DNA of 64,000 nt from assembly GCA_024998625.1 (NCBI GenBank), contig JACOEL010000001.1:1-64000 (forward strand), written 5' to 3'. The notes under the pieces were generated by a model. The model was given only the letters and a program-made list of their open reading frames with translations. It was not told where the DNA came from and did not search any database. The DNA comes from Nitrospira sp. (GTDB lineage: Bacteria > Nitrospirota > Nitrospiria > Nitrospirales > Nitrospiraceae). Positions 9,059-17,818 of the stretch are shown here, piece after piece. The position numbers and the translations under genes are program-made. Position 1 is the stretch's first letter. The number at the start of each line of letters is the position of its first letter.

Positions 9059-9970
9059 TCACCGTTCCTCTTTCACACGAAATTCGATGCGCCGGTTCTT
9101 CTTCGACGCGGCGCGCGTCCGGTCCTGGCTCAGGGGGCGCGTCGATCCATAACCGACGGCGGTCAGCCGATTCGGTACCTGATGTTCCACGAGGTATTGC
9201 CGAACCGCTTCTGCTCTGGTGCGGCTCAATTGGAGGTTGTAGTCGGGATCGCCGTAGGAGTCGGTGTGGCCGCCGATTTCGATGACCGCATCGGGTGCTC
9301 GCTTGAGGGCCGGCACCAGTTTGTCGACCACGGCTCGCCCCTTCGAGGTCAGGACCGCGCTGTTGCTTTCGAATGCGATATGCTCGCCCCGCAACACCTC
9401 GTCCAGTCCGGCTTGCACCTGAGCACGGGATGCATGCGGTGCGGCGGACGGCTGGCCGGCGGGAGCAAGGTTGGCCTGACTCGCAGAGCCTGACGATGCG
9501 ACCGTCACCTGGTCCTGCACGTGTATGGAGGCTCCGAGCAGTGAAGCCACTTCATGGAGCAGTCTTGTTTTTGCCTCCGCGCTTGGGACCGTGCCTTTTA
9601 CCGTCACCGCCTGACCGGAGAGAGAGAGCGTGGCCTGATGGTGTTGGAGTGTGACCGCCTGTGCGAGGAGCGCGGGGAGGGCGGCTTCCCAGCTCGCGGC
9701 CTGGCCGTCTTCGATGACGGCCAGACTGTCGCTGACGCGCAACCTGGAGTTCCTGGCGAGATCCTGTGCACGCGCAACCGCGGCGACTTTGGCCTCTTCG
9801 CTGGCCACCGCGCCGGACAGCGTCAGCTGGCCGTTTTCAATGTGGGCACTGAACGCGGGGCGACCGGTCGCCGACGACGTCACCGGCAGGTGTCGAGGGA
9901 TGCAGAGGAACGCCAATAATGTGAGGGCGAAGAGTCCTACCCCGAAAATAATTCCGCGCGACATGCGCAA
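9059..9970 (-). CDS. OmpA-family peptidoglycan-binding protein with BON-like repeats
   Basis: This is 303 residues long. A single N-terminal membrane anchor or signal (residues 5-24) is followed by two BON-like beta-alpha modules (about 41-90 and 100-155, with the pattern LTLSGAVASEEAKVAAVARA and VTVKGTVPSAEAKTRLLHEV). The C-terminal OmpA/MotB domain is at about 185-300. Its diagnostic part is IEIGGHTDSYGDPDYNLQLSRTRAEAVRQYLVEH, which contacts diaminopimelate in peptidoglycan. The layout recalls mycobacterial ArfA/OmpATb. It is the first gene of a two-gene unit with the coiled-coil/HhH protein. Confidence 0.85.
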   Translation of the reverse strand: MRMSRGIIFGVGLFALTLLAFLCIPRHLPVTSSATGRPAFSAHIENGQLTLSGAVASEEAKVAAVARAQDLARNSRLRVSDSLAVIEDGQAASWEAALPALLAQAVTLQHHQATLSLSGQAVTVKGTVPSAEAKTRLLHEVASLLGASIHVQDQVTVASSGSASQANLAPAGQPSAAPHASRAQVQAGLDEVLRGEHIAFESNSAVLTSKGRAVVDKLVPALKRAPDAVIEIGGHTDSYGDPDYNLQLSRTRAEAVRQYLVEHQVPNRLTAVGYGSTRPLSQDRTRAASKKNRRIEFRVKEER

Positions 9971-10315
9971 GCCTTCATCGTCTCAGGCACGAGGCCCCGC
10001 TGCGGCATCGAGTCGCCGTGGGCTGGTGTCGTTTCAAGACTTCGAGTGTTACTTGATTAAGCTGATGCGTCGCCTCATGTTGCCGCATCTCTATCGGTGG
10101 GAGGGTATCACATCGCCGGTGCTCATGCTAGCCTGGATTCTTCAGCAGAGGCCGGCGTCTGCCGGGTGATTTCGCGTCGCGCCGCGTGCCGTTCGGAGTC
10201 GAGTTCAGGTGTGTCCGGCTTGCAGTGGCCGTGAGCCATCTGGTATTGTCACGGCGCTTTTCGTCTAGCTCATGGTTTCCCACCCACACGATATCAATAG
10301 TTGAAGGAGTTCATC
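9971..10315. other. Intergenic region between divergent ompA-like gene and purH
   Basis: No credible reading frame, RNA gene or strong palindrome was seen in these 345 bases. A weak purH promoter lies near the right end and is listed separately. No purine-type riboswitch core was recognised. Confidence 0.5.
10220..10249 (+). promoter_or_regulatory. Weak candidate promoter of purH
   Basis: TTGCAG (10220-10225) and TATTGT (10244-10249) are separated by 18 bases, 67 bases before the purH ATG. Confidence 0.3.
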
Positions 10316-11869
10316 ATGGCCAGCATTGCGCGGGCACTGATCAGTGTTTCTGATAAGACCGGAGTCGTCGAGATGGCGAAGGGGCTGGCGGCCCTGGGCG
10401 CCGAAGTGTTGTCCACCGGTGGAACCGCGAAGGCCTTGCGCGAGGCGGGCGTGGCCGTCACCGACGTGGCTGCGTACACCGGATCCCCGGAGATCCTGGA
10501 CGGGCGCGTGAAAACGTTGCACCCCAAAATTCACGGGGGATTGCTCGGCCGCCGTCGCGTGCCCGATCATGTGGCGCAGATGCAGCAACATGGCATCGGC
10601 ACCATCGATGTGGTGGTGGTCAATCTGTATCCCTTCGAATCGACGATCGCCAAGCCCAATTGTCCGTTCGAAGAGGCCATTGAAAATATCGACATCGGCG
10701 GCCCGTCGATGTTGCGATCCGCTGCGAAGAACCATGAAGACGTGCTGGTGCTGGTCGATCCTGCCGACTACGGCCAGGTGCTGGAGGCGCTGAAGTCCGG
10801 TTCCGTGACGCCCGCGTTGCGCCGCGAGTTGGCCATGAAGGTGTTTCAGCATACGGCCCGGTACGACAGCCTGATCGCCGGGTATCTTGAAAAGCAGGTG
10901 CAGGGGAGTGAGGTGAAATTCCCCGCTATTCTCTCGCTGCAGTTCGAGCGTGTAGAGACCCTGCGATACGGAGAAAATCCCCACCAGCAGGGGGCGTTCT
11001 ATCGTGAAATGAATGCCAAGGAGCCGGCCGTGTCGCGCGGGAAAATTCTGCACGGCAAGGCTATGTCCTACAATAACTTCCTCGACTCCAATTCGGCGCT
11101 CGAGCTCGTGAAGGAGTTCGATCAGACCGCTGTGGCGATCATTAAACATAACAATCCCTGCGGCTGTGCGCTTGGCGCCACGCCGGTGGAAGCCTATGTG
11201 AAAGCGCGCGCGACCGACCCCGTATCGGCGTTCGGCGGCGTGGTTGCCTTCAATCGTCCGGTCGATCTGGCCGCGGCGAAAGAAATCACCTCGACCTTTG
11301 TCGAGGTCGTCATCGCGCCGGGATTCGCCGAGGATGCGCTGGCTGAACTCAAGCGTAAGAAAGACATCCGCCTCCTGGACGTGGGACCGCTGAGCAAGGC
11401 GACTGCGGAGGGATACGATCTCAAGAAGCTGGTCGGCGGATTGATCGTGCAGGATCGTGATTTGGGGGTAATCAAGGACATCAAGGCATTGGCGGTTCCG
11501 ACCTCGCGCAAACCGACCGAGGAAGAATATGCCGCCTGCGCGTTTGCCTGGGTGGTTTGTAAACATGTGAAGTCGAACGCCATCATCTACGGGCGGCCGG
11601 GTGAAATCGTGGGAATCGGAGCCGGACAGATGAGCCGGGTGGACTCGGTGAAACTGGCCGTCATGAAATCCCAGTCGCCGGTGAAAGGCTGCGTGATGGC
11701 GTCGGATGCCTTTTTTCCGTTCCGTGACGGCATTGATGCGGCGGCGGAGGCCGGCATTACCTGTGTGATTCAGCCGGGCGGTTCGATTCGCGATCCTGAA
11801 GTGACGAAGGCCGTGGATGAGCATGGGATGGCGATGATACTGACGGGCATGCGCCACTTCCGCCACTGA
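10316..11869 (+). CDS. purH: Bifunctional AICAR formyltransferase / IMP cyclohydrolase
   Basis: This 517-residue cytoplasmic enzyme does the last two steps of IMP synthesis: formylation of AICAR with 10-formyltetrahydrofolate, then ring closure. The N-terminal MGS-like cyclohydrolase domain shows [17 protein letters not shown] and [16 protein letters not shown]. The C-terminal transformylase domain shows [14 protein letters not shown] and [12 protein letters not shown], and ends in [30 protein letters not shown]. Length fits the family. ATG 10316 is preferred over the in-frame TTG at 10301, because the Shine-Dalgarno GAAGGAG (10303-10309) lies between them. purD follows in the same direction after a palindromic repeat. 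Confidence 0.97.
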   Translation: MASIARALISVSDKTGVVEMAKGLAALGAEVLSTGGTAKALREAGVAVTDVAAYTGSPEILDGRVKTLHPKIHGGLLGRRRVPDHVAQMQQHGIGTIDVVVVNLYPFESTIAKPNCPFEEAIENIDIGGPSMLRSAAKNHEDVLVLVDPADYGQVLEALKSGSVTPALRRELAMKVFQHTARYDSLIAGYLEKQVQGSEVKFPAILSLQFERVETLRYGENPHQQGAFYREMNAKEPAVSRGKILHGKAMSYNNFLDSNSALELVKEFDQTAVAIIKHNNPCGCALGATPVEAYVKARATDPVSAFGGVVAFNRPVDLAAAKEITSTFVEVVIAPGFAEDALAELKRKKDIRLLDVGPLSKATAEGYDLKKLVGGLIVQDRDLGVIKDIKALAVPTSRKPTEEEYAACAFAWVVCKHVKSNAIIYGRPGEIVGIGAGQMSRVDSVKLAVMKSQSPVKGCVMASDAFFPFRDGIDAAAEAGITCVIQPGGSIRDPEVTKAVDEHGMAMILTGMRHFRH

Positions 11870-11995
11870 GGGACGTTGAAACGGGCCTCCGACTGCGTTC
11901 TCGGCTCGAAAAAATCCTCAACGTAACCCAGAGGCTACGCTTCCGGTTTTTTCTCGCCTGCGGCCTTGTCGGCAGGTCCGTTTGAACGCCCTCAG
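11866..11995. repeat. 130-bp palindromic intergenic repeat, copy 1
   Basis: The ends are inverted repeats of about 28 bp: CTGAGGGACGTTGAAACGGG at 11866 and, read from 11995 inward, CTGAGGGCGTTCAAACGGAC. The purH stop codon lies inside the left arm. An inner hairpin sits around CGTAACCCAGAGGCTACG. In the opposite orientation it aligns with the element at 26646-26770, sharing AACAAGGCCGCAGG, GCGTAGCCTCTGG, TACGTTGAGGATTTT and CCGAGAACG. The remaining bases to purD (11996-12101) hold nothing recognisable. Confidence 0.8.
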
Positions 11996-12101
11996 GGACC
12001 TAGGTGGTTCAGATTGGAGCTGGACGAGCGCGAGGTTACCCGGCAGTTCCATCCAGCCTGGTAATGCATTGCGCGCAATTCATTCAAGTAAAGGTTGAGC
12101 T

Positions 12102-13379
12102 GTGAAGATTCTTGTTGTCGGTGGCGGCGGGCGTGAGCATGCCATGGTGTGGAAGATCGCCCAAAGTCCGCGGAAGCCGCAGATATTCTGTGCGCCGGGA
12201 AATGCCGGCATCGAAGGTCTCGCCACCTGTGTGCCGATCAAGGCCGATGATATCGAGGGGCTCAAGGCGTTTGCGCTCAAAGAGCAGATCGACCTCACCG
12301 TAGTCGGCCCGGAAGCGCCCTTGGCGTTGGGCATCGCGGATGAGTTTCGCAAGGCCCGACTGAAAATCTTCGGTCCGACCAGGGCCGCCGCTCGCCTGGA
12401 GTCCAGCAAGAGTTTCTCCAAAGACATCATGGCCGCCAATCGGATCCCGACCGCCGCGGCGCGCAGCTTTGAGCGCATGGACCAGGCGCTGGCTTATCTG
12501 GACGAGCAGCCGGTTCCGATTGTGGTCAAGGCCGACGGTCTCGCGCAGGGCAAGGGGGTGGTCGTGGCCACGACCCGCGAGGAGGCGAAGCAGGCTGTCC
12601 GCGATGCCATGGAAAAATCCCTGTTCGGTCAAGCCGGACATCGTGTGTTGATCGAAGAGTTCCTGGACGGCGAAGAGCTGACGCTCATGGCCTTTACCGA
12701 CGGAAAGACCGTGATCCCCATGGTGGCGGCGCAGGACCACAAGCGAGTAGGAGACGGCGACAGTGGACCGAACACCGGCGGGATGGGCGCCTATGCTCCG
12801 GCGCCGATCGCCACGACCGCGCTTCGTGAGCTGGTGACGCGTCAAGTGCTTCAGCCGACGGTCGATGCGCTGGCCCGTCTGGGTTGTCCTTTTCAGGGTG
12901 TGCTCTACGCCGGCCTCATGGTCGTGAAGGGGACTCCCTATGTGCTGGAGTTTAATGCACGCATGGGGGACCCTGAAACTGAAGTCGTGCTGCCGCTCTT
13001 GAAAACCGATCTTGTCGAGGTGATGGAGGCGGTGGTCGAGCACCGTCTGGATGAATTGACGGTGGAATGGCATCCGGATACGGCCGTGTGCGTCGTGATG
13101 ACGTCGCCTGGTTATCCCGGTTCCTATCCGACCGGTCTTCCCATTCAGGGGCTGCCTACTCCATCCAGTGAATCACGCGTCGCGGTGTTCCACGCCGGCA
13201 CAAAGCGAGATTCGGGGCGTGTGGTGACTGCGGGCGGACGAGTCCTGGCCGTCACTGCCTGGGGGCCTTCTTTGCTCGATGCACGGGCGCAGGTGTATCA
13301 CGCGGTGCCTTCGATCCTGTTTGAAGGACGCCATTATCGAACTGATATCGCGCATCGGGCCTTGCCGCACAAAATCTGA
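12102..13379 (+). CDS. purD: Phosphoribosylamine-glycine ligase (GAR synthetase)
   Basis: This 425-residue ATP-grasp enzyme joins glycine to phosphoribosylamine in purine synthesis. It shows the N-terminal ILVVGGGGREHAMVWKIAQSP, the ATP-grasp lid VVKADGLAQGKGVVVATT, FLDGEELTLMAF, the signature block GDGDSGPNTGGMGAYAPAP, and FNARMGDPETEVVLPLL. Length is normal. The start is GTG at 12102, with only a poor Shine-Dalgarno (AAGGTTGAG). The gene follows purH, separated by the 130-bp repeat, and is probably in the same transcript. Confidence 0.97.
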   Translation: MKILVVGGGGREHAMVWKIAQSPRKPQIFCAPGNAGIEGLATCVPIKADDIEGLKAFALKEQIDLTVVGPEAPLALGIADEFRKARLKIFGPTRAAARLESSKSFSKDIMAANRIPTAAARSFERMDQALAYLDEQPVPIVVKADGLAQGKGVVVATTREEAKQAVRDAMEKSLFGQAGHRVLIEEFLDGEELTLMAFTDGKTVIPMVAAQDHKRVGDGDSGPNTGGMGAYAPAPIATTALRELVTRQVLQPTVDALARLGCPFQGVLYAGLMVVKGTPYVLEFNARMGDPETEVVLPLLKTDLVEVMEAVVEHRLDELTVEWHPDTAVCVVMTSPGYPGSYPTGLPIQGLPTPSSESRVAVFHAGTKRDSGRVVTAGGRVLAVTAWGPSLLDARAQVYHAVPSILFEGRHYRTDIAHRALPHKI

Positions 13380-13405
13380 TCCCAGCAGTTTTCGGCCATT
13401 ATTCT

Positions 13406-14053
13406 ATGGCTCTGATCCTTCCCTTTACCGACACAAGCCTTGATCGCATTCTGCCTGACGTCCGACAGGTGTTGGATGCGCATGGCATTGTCGCGCTGCC
13501 CACCGAAACGTATTACGGCTTGGCAGTCCGTCCGACGGATGAAACGGCGCTCCGGCATCTGATCGAGCTGAAAGGTCGTCCATCCGACAAGCCGATTCTG
13601 GTGCTTATCGGAAGCCCGGAGCAATTGCCTCGGTTGGTGCAGTCAATTCCTCGCGCCGCAGCCCTCCTGATGGAGCTGTTCTGGCCAGGGCCCCTCACCA
13701 TCGTGTTTCCTGCGGAGTCTGCGTTGCCGGCGCTGTTGACGGCGGGTACCGGAACGATCGGGGTGCGGCAGTCTCCCTTGCTTCAGCTCCAGGACCTGTT
13801 GCGCCACACCGGCCCCCTGACCGGGACCAGTGCGAACCGCTCTTCAGAACCACCACTCGACAGCGCCGCGGCAGTGCAGCGCGCATTGGGCGCAGAAGTG
13901 GATCTCATTCTGGATGGAGGGCACACGCCGGGAGGTCTTCCTTCTACCATGGTGGATGCGCGCGATCGCCCGCACCTGCTTCGAGCCGGGGCCCTTCCCA
14001 CGGACCTGCTCCGCGCAGCGCTTGCGCGGCAGGGTTACGAACTTTCATCATGA
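13406..14053 (+). CDS. tsaC: Threonylcarbamoyl-AMP synthase (Sua5/YrdC/YwlC family)
   Basis: This 215-residue enzyme makes threonylcarbamoyl-AMP from threonine, bicarbonate and ATP for the t6A modification of ANN-decoding tRNAs. Visible family blocks are GIVALPTETYYGLAVRP near residue 28, LIELKGRPSDKPILVLIG, FWPGPLTIVFPA, GTIGVRQSP and PLTGTSANRSSEPPLDSA. It has the short single-domain form, without the Sua5 C-terminal extension. It begins 26 bases after the purD stop and is probably co-transcribed. Confidence 0.93.
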   Translation: MALILPFTDTSLDRILPDVRQVLDAHGIVALPTETYYGLAVRPTDETALRHLIELKGRPSDKPILVLIGSPEQLPRLVQSIPRAAALLMELFWPGPLTIVFPAESALPALLTAGTGTIGVRQSPLLQLQDLLRHTGPLTGTSANRSSEPPLDSAAAVQRALGAEVDLILDGGHTPGGLPSTMVDARDRPHLLRAGALPTDLLRAALARQGYELSS

Positions 14054-14101
14054 TTTGACTCTCGGTTGTCGGTATAATTCACCCTCATGGGAGGATCACC
14101 T

Positions 14102-14533
14102 ATGCTCATTCGTTCACGTCGTGCGGTGATGGGACTGTCCACGCTCGGGGTCGGTGCGATGCTTCTGCTGTCGGGGTGCGATTTCTGGCCGCCGGCTCTC
14201 CAGGCTCAGATCGAACAGTTGCACTCGGAAGCTCAACAGGCGGCCGCTGATAAGGCGCTGCTCCAGAATCAGCTCAACGCCGCGAACAAGGCGAAAGAGG
14301 AGCTGCAGATTCGGGTGGAAGATTTGACGCGGGTGAATAAAGAAAAGTCCGCGATGATCGCAAACCTGGAACACACGATCGCCGCCGCGAAAGAACGCGC
14401 CGCGAAAGCCACGAAGAGCAGTGCGGTCAAGCCGGCTGCAAAACCAGCCGTGAAGAAGGCCGTCAAGCCCGCCGCGAAGCCCTCGGCCAGGCCCCACAGT
14501 GTCAAGAAACCAAAACCTGCCCCGGTGAGGTAA
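14102..14533 (+). CDS. Small coiled-coil lipoprotein with Lys/Ala/Pro-rich tail
   Basis: This 143-residue protein is predicted to be exported: an N-terminal signal with the lipobox LLSGC near residue 23, then an alpha-helical coiled coil (about 30-100, QIEQLHSEAQQAAADKALLQ), then a low-complexity tail built of AKPAVKKAVKPAAKPS-like units that ends with PAPVR. The tail is highly basic and may contact peptidoglycan or the membrane surface. ATG 14102 is chosen because GGGAGG (14089-14094) is 7 bases upstream; an in-frame ATG at 14087 has no such site. Function is unknown. Confidence 0.75.
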   Translation: MLIRSRRAVMGLSTLGVGAMLLLSGCDFWPPALQAQIEQLHSEAQQAAADKALLQNQLNAANKAKEELQIRVEDLTRVNKEKSAMIANLEHTIAAAKERAAKATKSSAVKPAAKPAVKKAVKPAAKPSARPHSVKKPKPAPVR

Positions 14534-14592
14534 AAACCCAGTCGCTCCTGTTGCCAGGGGTGTTCGTCCCGTCTGCATGCCGGGCTGGTACA

Positions 14593-14774
14593 CCGTTGAA
14601 ACCTTCCGTCAACGGCGGTCCCTCATAGTTCAGTTGATCTACGTACATCAGGGAGACGCGTCGGTGCTGCAACGCTGACGGCGTACCGCTTTCCCGGCGT
14701 CTGGAATCCTGGCGCTCCTCAGCCGTCGCGCCGCCGGCTTCGCTGTGGCTCCACTGGGCAGCGAGTTTCAACGG
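14593..14774. repeat. Intergenic segment bounded by 10-bp inverted repeats
   Basis: CCGTTGAAAC (14593-14602) and its exact reverse complement GTTTCAACGG (14765-14774) enclose 162 bases without a credible gene. A smaller hairpin, CCGTTGA/TCAACGG, occupies the left end. The GTTGAAAC end motif also occurs in the arms of the repeat at 11866-11995, but the interiors do not align. It could be a small non-autonomous element or just a structured spacer. The rest of the gap 14534-14852 holds nothing clear. Confidence 0.35.
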
Positions 14775-14852
14775 CCCGAGGAGGATGTGCAGGAAGCACG
14801 TGCTGCCGGCGCTGAAGCGCGCAGGAGGGATAACCCCCCTGGCAAGAACCTA

Positions 14853-15257
14853 CTACGTGCTTGAGGCCGATGAGGAGCTTGAGCCTGAGGTGCTCGTGCC
14901 GGATGTGGATGTACTCGCACTCGTCGATGTCGTCGAGCCTGGAGCTGCCGCAGCGGCAGGCGCCGGCGTGGTCGGGGAACTCGTGCCTTTGTCTTCAGAG
15001 GAAGCCGGTGCTTTTGTCTTATCTGTGCTGGAAGCCGCCGGTTTCTCGGAGGTATCGCTTCCCGAGCCAGGTTTCATTTTGTCCGAATAGTCGGTGATAT
15101 ACCACCCGCTCCCTTTGAACATGATGGCAGGAGAAGAAATCAGCTTCATCACTTCTTTTCCGCAACGTACACATTCCTTGATGGGCTCGTCCTTAATGCC
15201 TTGCTTCACCTCGAAGCGGTGGGCACAGCTCGTACATTGATATTCATATATTGGCAC
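14853..15257 (-). CDS. FmdB-type zinc ribbon protein with Ser/Thr/Ala-rich tail
   Basis: This 134-residue protein opens with MPIYEYQCTSCAHRFEVKQG, the hallmark of the FmdB regulatory-type zinc ribbon, with Cys at 8, 11, 29 and 32 as the zinc site. After residue about 70 the chain is a disordered Ser/Thr/Ala/Pro-rich tail (TSTSASTSTSGTSTSG), longer than usual. The family is widespread and poorly characterised. The start is GTG 15257 with GGAGG 8 bases upstream. It lies 129 bases downstream of the aminotransferase stop, on the same strand as coaD and rsmD. Confidence 0.85.
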   Translation of the reverse strand: MPIYEYQCTSCAHRFEVKQGIKDEPIKECVRCGKEVMKLISSPAIMFKGSGWYITDYSDKMKPGSGSDTSEKPAASSTDKTKAPASSEDKGTSSPTTPAPAAAAAPGSTTSTSASTSTSGTSTSGSSSSSASST

Positions 15258-15386
15258 GGGTCATTCCTCCTCTGGTCACATAACGTCGCGCGCTGTCCTG
15301 GTGCTCGGTGTGCCCTAATGCGCGGCGCCATCTTGTAGTAGCTTCGATTGAGCCAAAACAAGTGCTGCTCTTCAGGTCCTCTGATC

Positions 15387-16580
15387 TTAGGACAACCGGC
15401 GGAGAGCCGCATCGATACGGGTCAGTCCTCGCTCAATCGCTTCCATGGCGGTGGCATAGGACAGCCGAATATGAATGTCGCTGCCGAACGGTTCGCCGGG
15501 CACCACCGCCACCTGTGCTTCGTTGAGTAGATAGGTGGCCAGGTTGGCTGCGGAGCCGATCGGTTGATCCTTCCAGCGCTTGCCCAACAGGCCGCTCACA
15601 TTCGGGAACGCATAAAACGCTCCCGTGGGCATGCGGCAGGTCACGCCGGGCATCTTGTTGAGACGGTCGACCATGAGGCGTCGGCGCCGGTCGAATTCCG
15701 TCACCATGGTTGCGGTAAAGGGATTCCCGAGTCGAAGCGCGGCCACTGCAGCTTTCTGTGAAATCGAACAGGGGTTCGAGGTGCTCTGGCTTTGAATGTT
15801 GGCCATGGCTGTCAGGAGCGGCTTTGGTCCTGCGGCGTACCCGATGCGCCAGCCGGTCATGGCATAGGCTTTCGAAACCCCGTTGATGACGACGGTTCGA
15901 GCCGCCACTTCCTGGCCCAAGGTGGCGATGCTGATGTGCTGCGTGCCGTCATAGAGCACTTTCTCGTAGATCTCGTCCGAGATGATCACCAGGTCGTGGC
16001 GAAGGGCTGCGGCCGCAATACCCTCGAGGGTTTTCCGGTCGTAGGTGGCGCCGGTCGGGTTACAGGGACTGTTGACGATGATGGCTTTAGTCCGTGGCGT
16101 GATGACGGCTTCCAGCGCATCCTGGCTGATCGTATAGCCGTCCTCTTCCCGCGTCTGGAGCAGCACGGGCGTGGCGTCGTTGAGCAGGGTCTGGTCCTGA
16201 TAGGAGACCCAGAAGGGAACGGGGATAATCAGCTCATCGCCCGCTTCAAGAAGGGCCTCGGCGAGGTTGTAGAGCGAATGTTTGGCGCCGCAGGATACAA
16301 GGATCTGCGACTTATCGTAGTGAAGTCCTTGCTCGTCCTTCAACTTATCCGCGATCGCTCCGCGCAATTCGTCGATGCCTGACGAGGGCGTATACTTCGT
16401 GAAGCCGGCGCGAATGGCCGCTTCGGCCGCCGCCTTCACCGGTTCGGGCGTATCGAAGTCCGGTTCTCCGGATGCGAAATCGATGACATCGATCCCTTGT
16501 GCCGCCATTGACTTGGCGGTGGCGGTAATGCTGAGGGTCGGGGAGGGGACAATTCGTCCGACACGGGCTGCAAGTTTCAT
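15387..16580 (-). CDS. Class I/II pyridoxal-phosphate aminotransferase (aspartate type)
   Basis: This 397-residue enzyme of fold type I transfers amino groups, most likely between aspartate and 2-oxoglutarate. Family blocks are DFASGEPDFDTPEPVKAAAEAAI near residue 35, YTPSSGIDELRGAI, NSPCNPTGATY around 170, DEIYEKVLYDG, and the PLP lysine in NGVSKAYAMTGWRIGYAAGP near 235. The C-terminal Arg is in DIHIRLSYA. Length is standard. Its start overlaps the coaD stop by four bases (ATGA), so translation is coupled. The exact substrate cannot be read from sequence. Confidence 0.92.
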   Translation of the reverse strand: MKLAARVGRIVPSPTLSITATAKSMAAQGIDVIDFASGEPDFDTPEPVKAAAEAAIRAGFTKYTPSSGIDELRGAIADKLKDEQGLHYDKSQILVSCGAKHSLYNLAEALLEAGDELIIPVPFWVSYQDQTLLNDATPVLLQTREEDGYTISQDALEAVITPRTKAIIVNSPCNPTGATYDRKTLEGIAAAALRHDLVIISDEIYEKVLYDGTQHISIATLGQEVAARTVVINGVSKAYAMTGWRIGYAAGPKPLLTAMANIQSQSTSNPCSISQKAAVAALRLGNPFTATMVTEFDRRRRLMVDRLNKMPGVTCRMPTGAFYAFPNVSGLLGKRWKDQPIGSAANLATYLLNEAQVAVVPGEPFGSDIHIRLSYATAMEAIERGLTRIDAALRRLS

Positions 16581-17065
16581 CCTTTGAAACTCCGAATTCG
16601 TTCTTGGAGCCTCCGAGCCACTTCGGGATGCACAAAGTCCTGGAGCGATCCGCCGTGGCTGGCGACATCCTTAATGATGGTGGAAGACAAATAGGAATAT
16701 TCCTCGCTGGGCATCAGGAAGACCGTTTCGACGGTTTCCGCCAGCTTGCGATTGACGAGCGCCATCTGGAACTCATGCTCGAAATCGGAAATCGCCCGTA
16801 GGCCGCGCAGAATAGCATGGGCACCGCATTCTCGCACAAAATCCACCAGCAGCCCTTCGAAGGTGGTGACTTCCAGGTTCGGCAGATCTTTGGTCACCAG
16901 TCCCACCATCTCCAGTCGTTCCTTCAGACTGAAGAACGGGTGTTTGCCGGGGTTGGGCGCGATCGCCACAATCACCTTTTCGAACATTCGAAACCCGCGC
17001 CGGATGATGTCGCTGTGTCCATGCGTGATCGGGTCGAATGTGCCGGGATAGACGGCGATCTTCAT
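16577..17065 (-). CDS. coaD: Phosphopantetheine adenylyltransferase
   Basis: This 162-residue enzyme transfers AMP from ATP to 4'-phosphopantetheine in coenzyme A synthesis. It begins AVYPGTFDPITHGHSDIIRR, the nucleotidyltransferase motif with TxGH, and has EYSYLSSTIIKDVASHGG near residue 128, which carries the ISSTxxR-like ATP loop, here with Lys in place of Arg. The ATG at 17065 gives the normal family length; upstream in-frame codons lie inside rsmD. Four-base overlaps link it with rsmD before it and the aminotransferase after it. Confidence 0.96.
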   Translation of the reverse strand: MKIAVYPGTFDPITHGHSDIIRRGFRMFEKVIVAIAPNPGKHPFFSLKERLEMVGLVTKDLPNLEVTTFEGLLVDFVRECGAHAILRGLRAISDFEHEFQMALVNRKLAETVETVFLMPSEEYSYLSSTIIKDVASHGGSLQDFVHPEVARRLQERIRSFKG

Positions 17066-17634
17066 CGGGGGTGGACTTCTTTGGCTGTGACGTGAAATCG
17101 TGTGAGCGCGGTGTCGCCGTAGTCGTACCGTTTGACCTGCGAGAGCAGGCCCATGGTCTGCGGGATTACCGCTTTCTTTCCGTGCTCGATGATCACCACG
17201 GCGTCGTCGGCCAGCCATCCGGCGTTCCATTCCTGCGCCATCGCGATGAGCTCTGAGGTCAATTGGTAGGGCGGATCGCAGAACACAATGTCGTAGGGGC
17301 CCGACCACTGGGTTGCCTGACGGAAAAACTGGCTGACCTGGCAGGCGCAGACATTGGCGGATTGTTGCAGGCCGCATTGCTCAAGGTTCGTGTTGACCAG
17401 GCGCAGGGCCTGACGATCCGCTTCCACAAAGGTCACGTGTGCCGCGCCGCGGCTCAGCGCTTCAATTCCGATCGAGCCAGTACCGGCATAGAGGTCGAGC
17501 ACACGAGCTCCCGTGGTCCGTTCGCCAAGGATCGAAAAGAGGGCCTCTTTCACTCGGTCGGACGTCGGTCGAATCGCCTGTCCTCTGGGACCAAGCAACC
17601 GTCGGCCCCGATGAAGCCCTGCGATGACGCGCAT
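17062..17634 (-). CDS. rsmD: 16S rRNA (guanine966-N2)-methyltransferase
   Basis: This 190-residue SAM-dependent methyltransferase modifies G966 of 16S rRNA in the assembled 30S subunit. It starts MRVIAGLHRGRRLLGP, has RPTSDRVKEALFSIL and the SAM-binding block VLDLYAGTGSIGIEALSRGA near residue 45, and carries the catalytic motif CDPPY near 121. Length fits RsmD. It is the first gene of the unit rsmD-coaD-aminotransferase-FmdB, and rsmD-coaD pairing is common in bacteria. Confidence 0.95.
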   Translation of the reverse strand: MRVIAGLHRGRRLLGPRGQAIRPTSDRVKEALFSILGERTTGARVLDLYAGTGSIGIEALSRGAAHVTFVEADRQALRLVNTNLEQCGLQQSANVCACQVSQFFRQATQWSGPYDIVFCDPPYQLTSELIAMAQEWNAGWLADDAVVIIEHGKKAVIPQTMGLLSQVKRYDYGDTALTRFHVTAKEVHPR

Positions 17635-17764
17635 GATCGTATTCGGGTGAGAGCCATTCGTCTCTGGCTAAGAAGTGAGAGACTCTAACACAGCGTTTTT
17701 GAAGGGGTCAAGAAGACGAGGTGTGCCGACGGAGGACGGAGATGGGAGCGTCGAAAAAGGTCTT

Positions 17765-17786
17765 CTCCCCGCCAAGGGGCGGGGAG
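17765..17786. terminator. GC-rich hairpin
   Basis: CTCCCCGCC (17765-17773) pairs perfectly with GGCGGGGAG (17778-17786) around an AAGG loop. Read on the minus strand it is followed six bases later by TTTTT, so it may end transcripts of the small zinc ribbon gene. It also lies 32 bases upstream of a plus-strand promoter. Confidence 0.45.
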
Positions 17787-17818
17787 CGCTGCAGACGTCG
17801 AGGAGGAGTGCGCGTGCT

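Noticed and set aside
10265-11866. Long minus-strand open frame opposite purH
   Set aside because: It mirrors the purH codons, is His/Arg-rich and has no domain; purH is unmistakable.
14502-14771. Minus-strand frame of 89 codons in the spacer after the lipoprotein gene
   Set aside because: It starts inside the neighbouring gene on the other strand and covers an inverted-repeat spacer; composition is not protein-like.
17066-17377. N-terminal extension of coaD
   Set aside because: It lies inside rsmD and is Arg-rich; the ATG at 17065 gives the normal CoaD start and an ATGA overlap.
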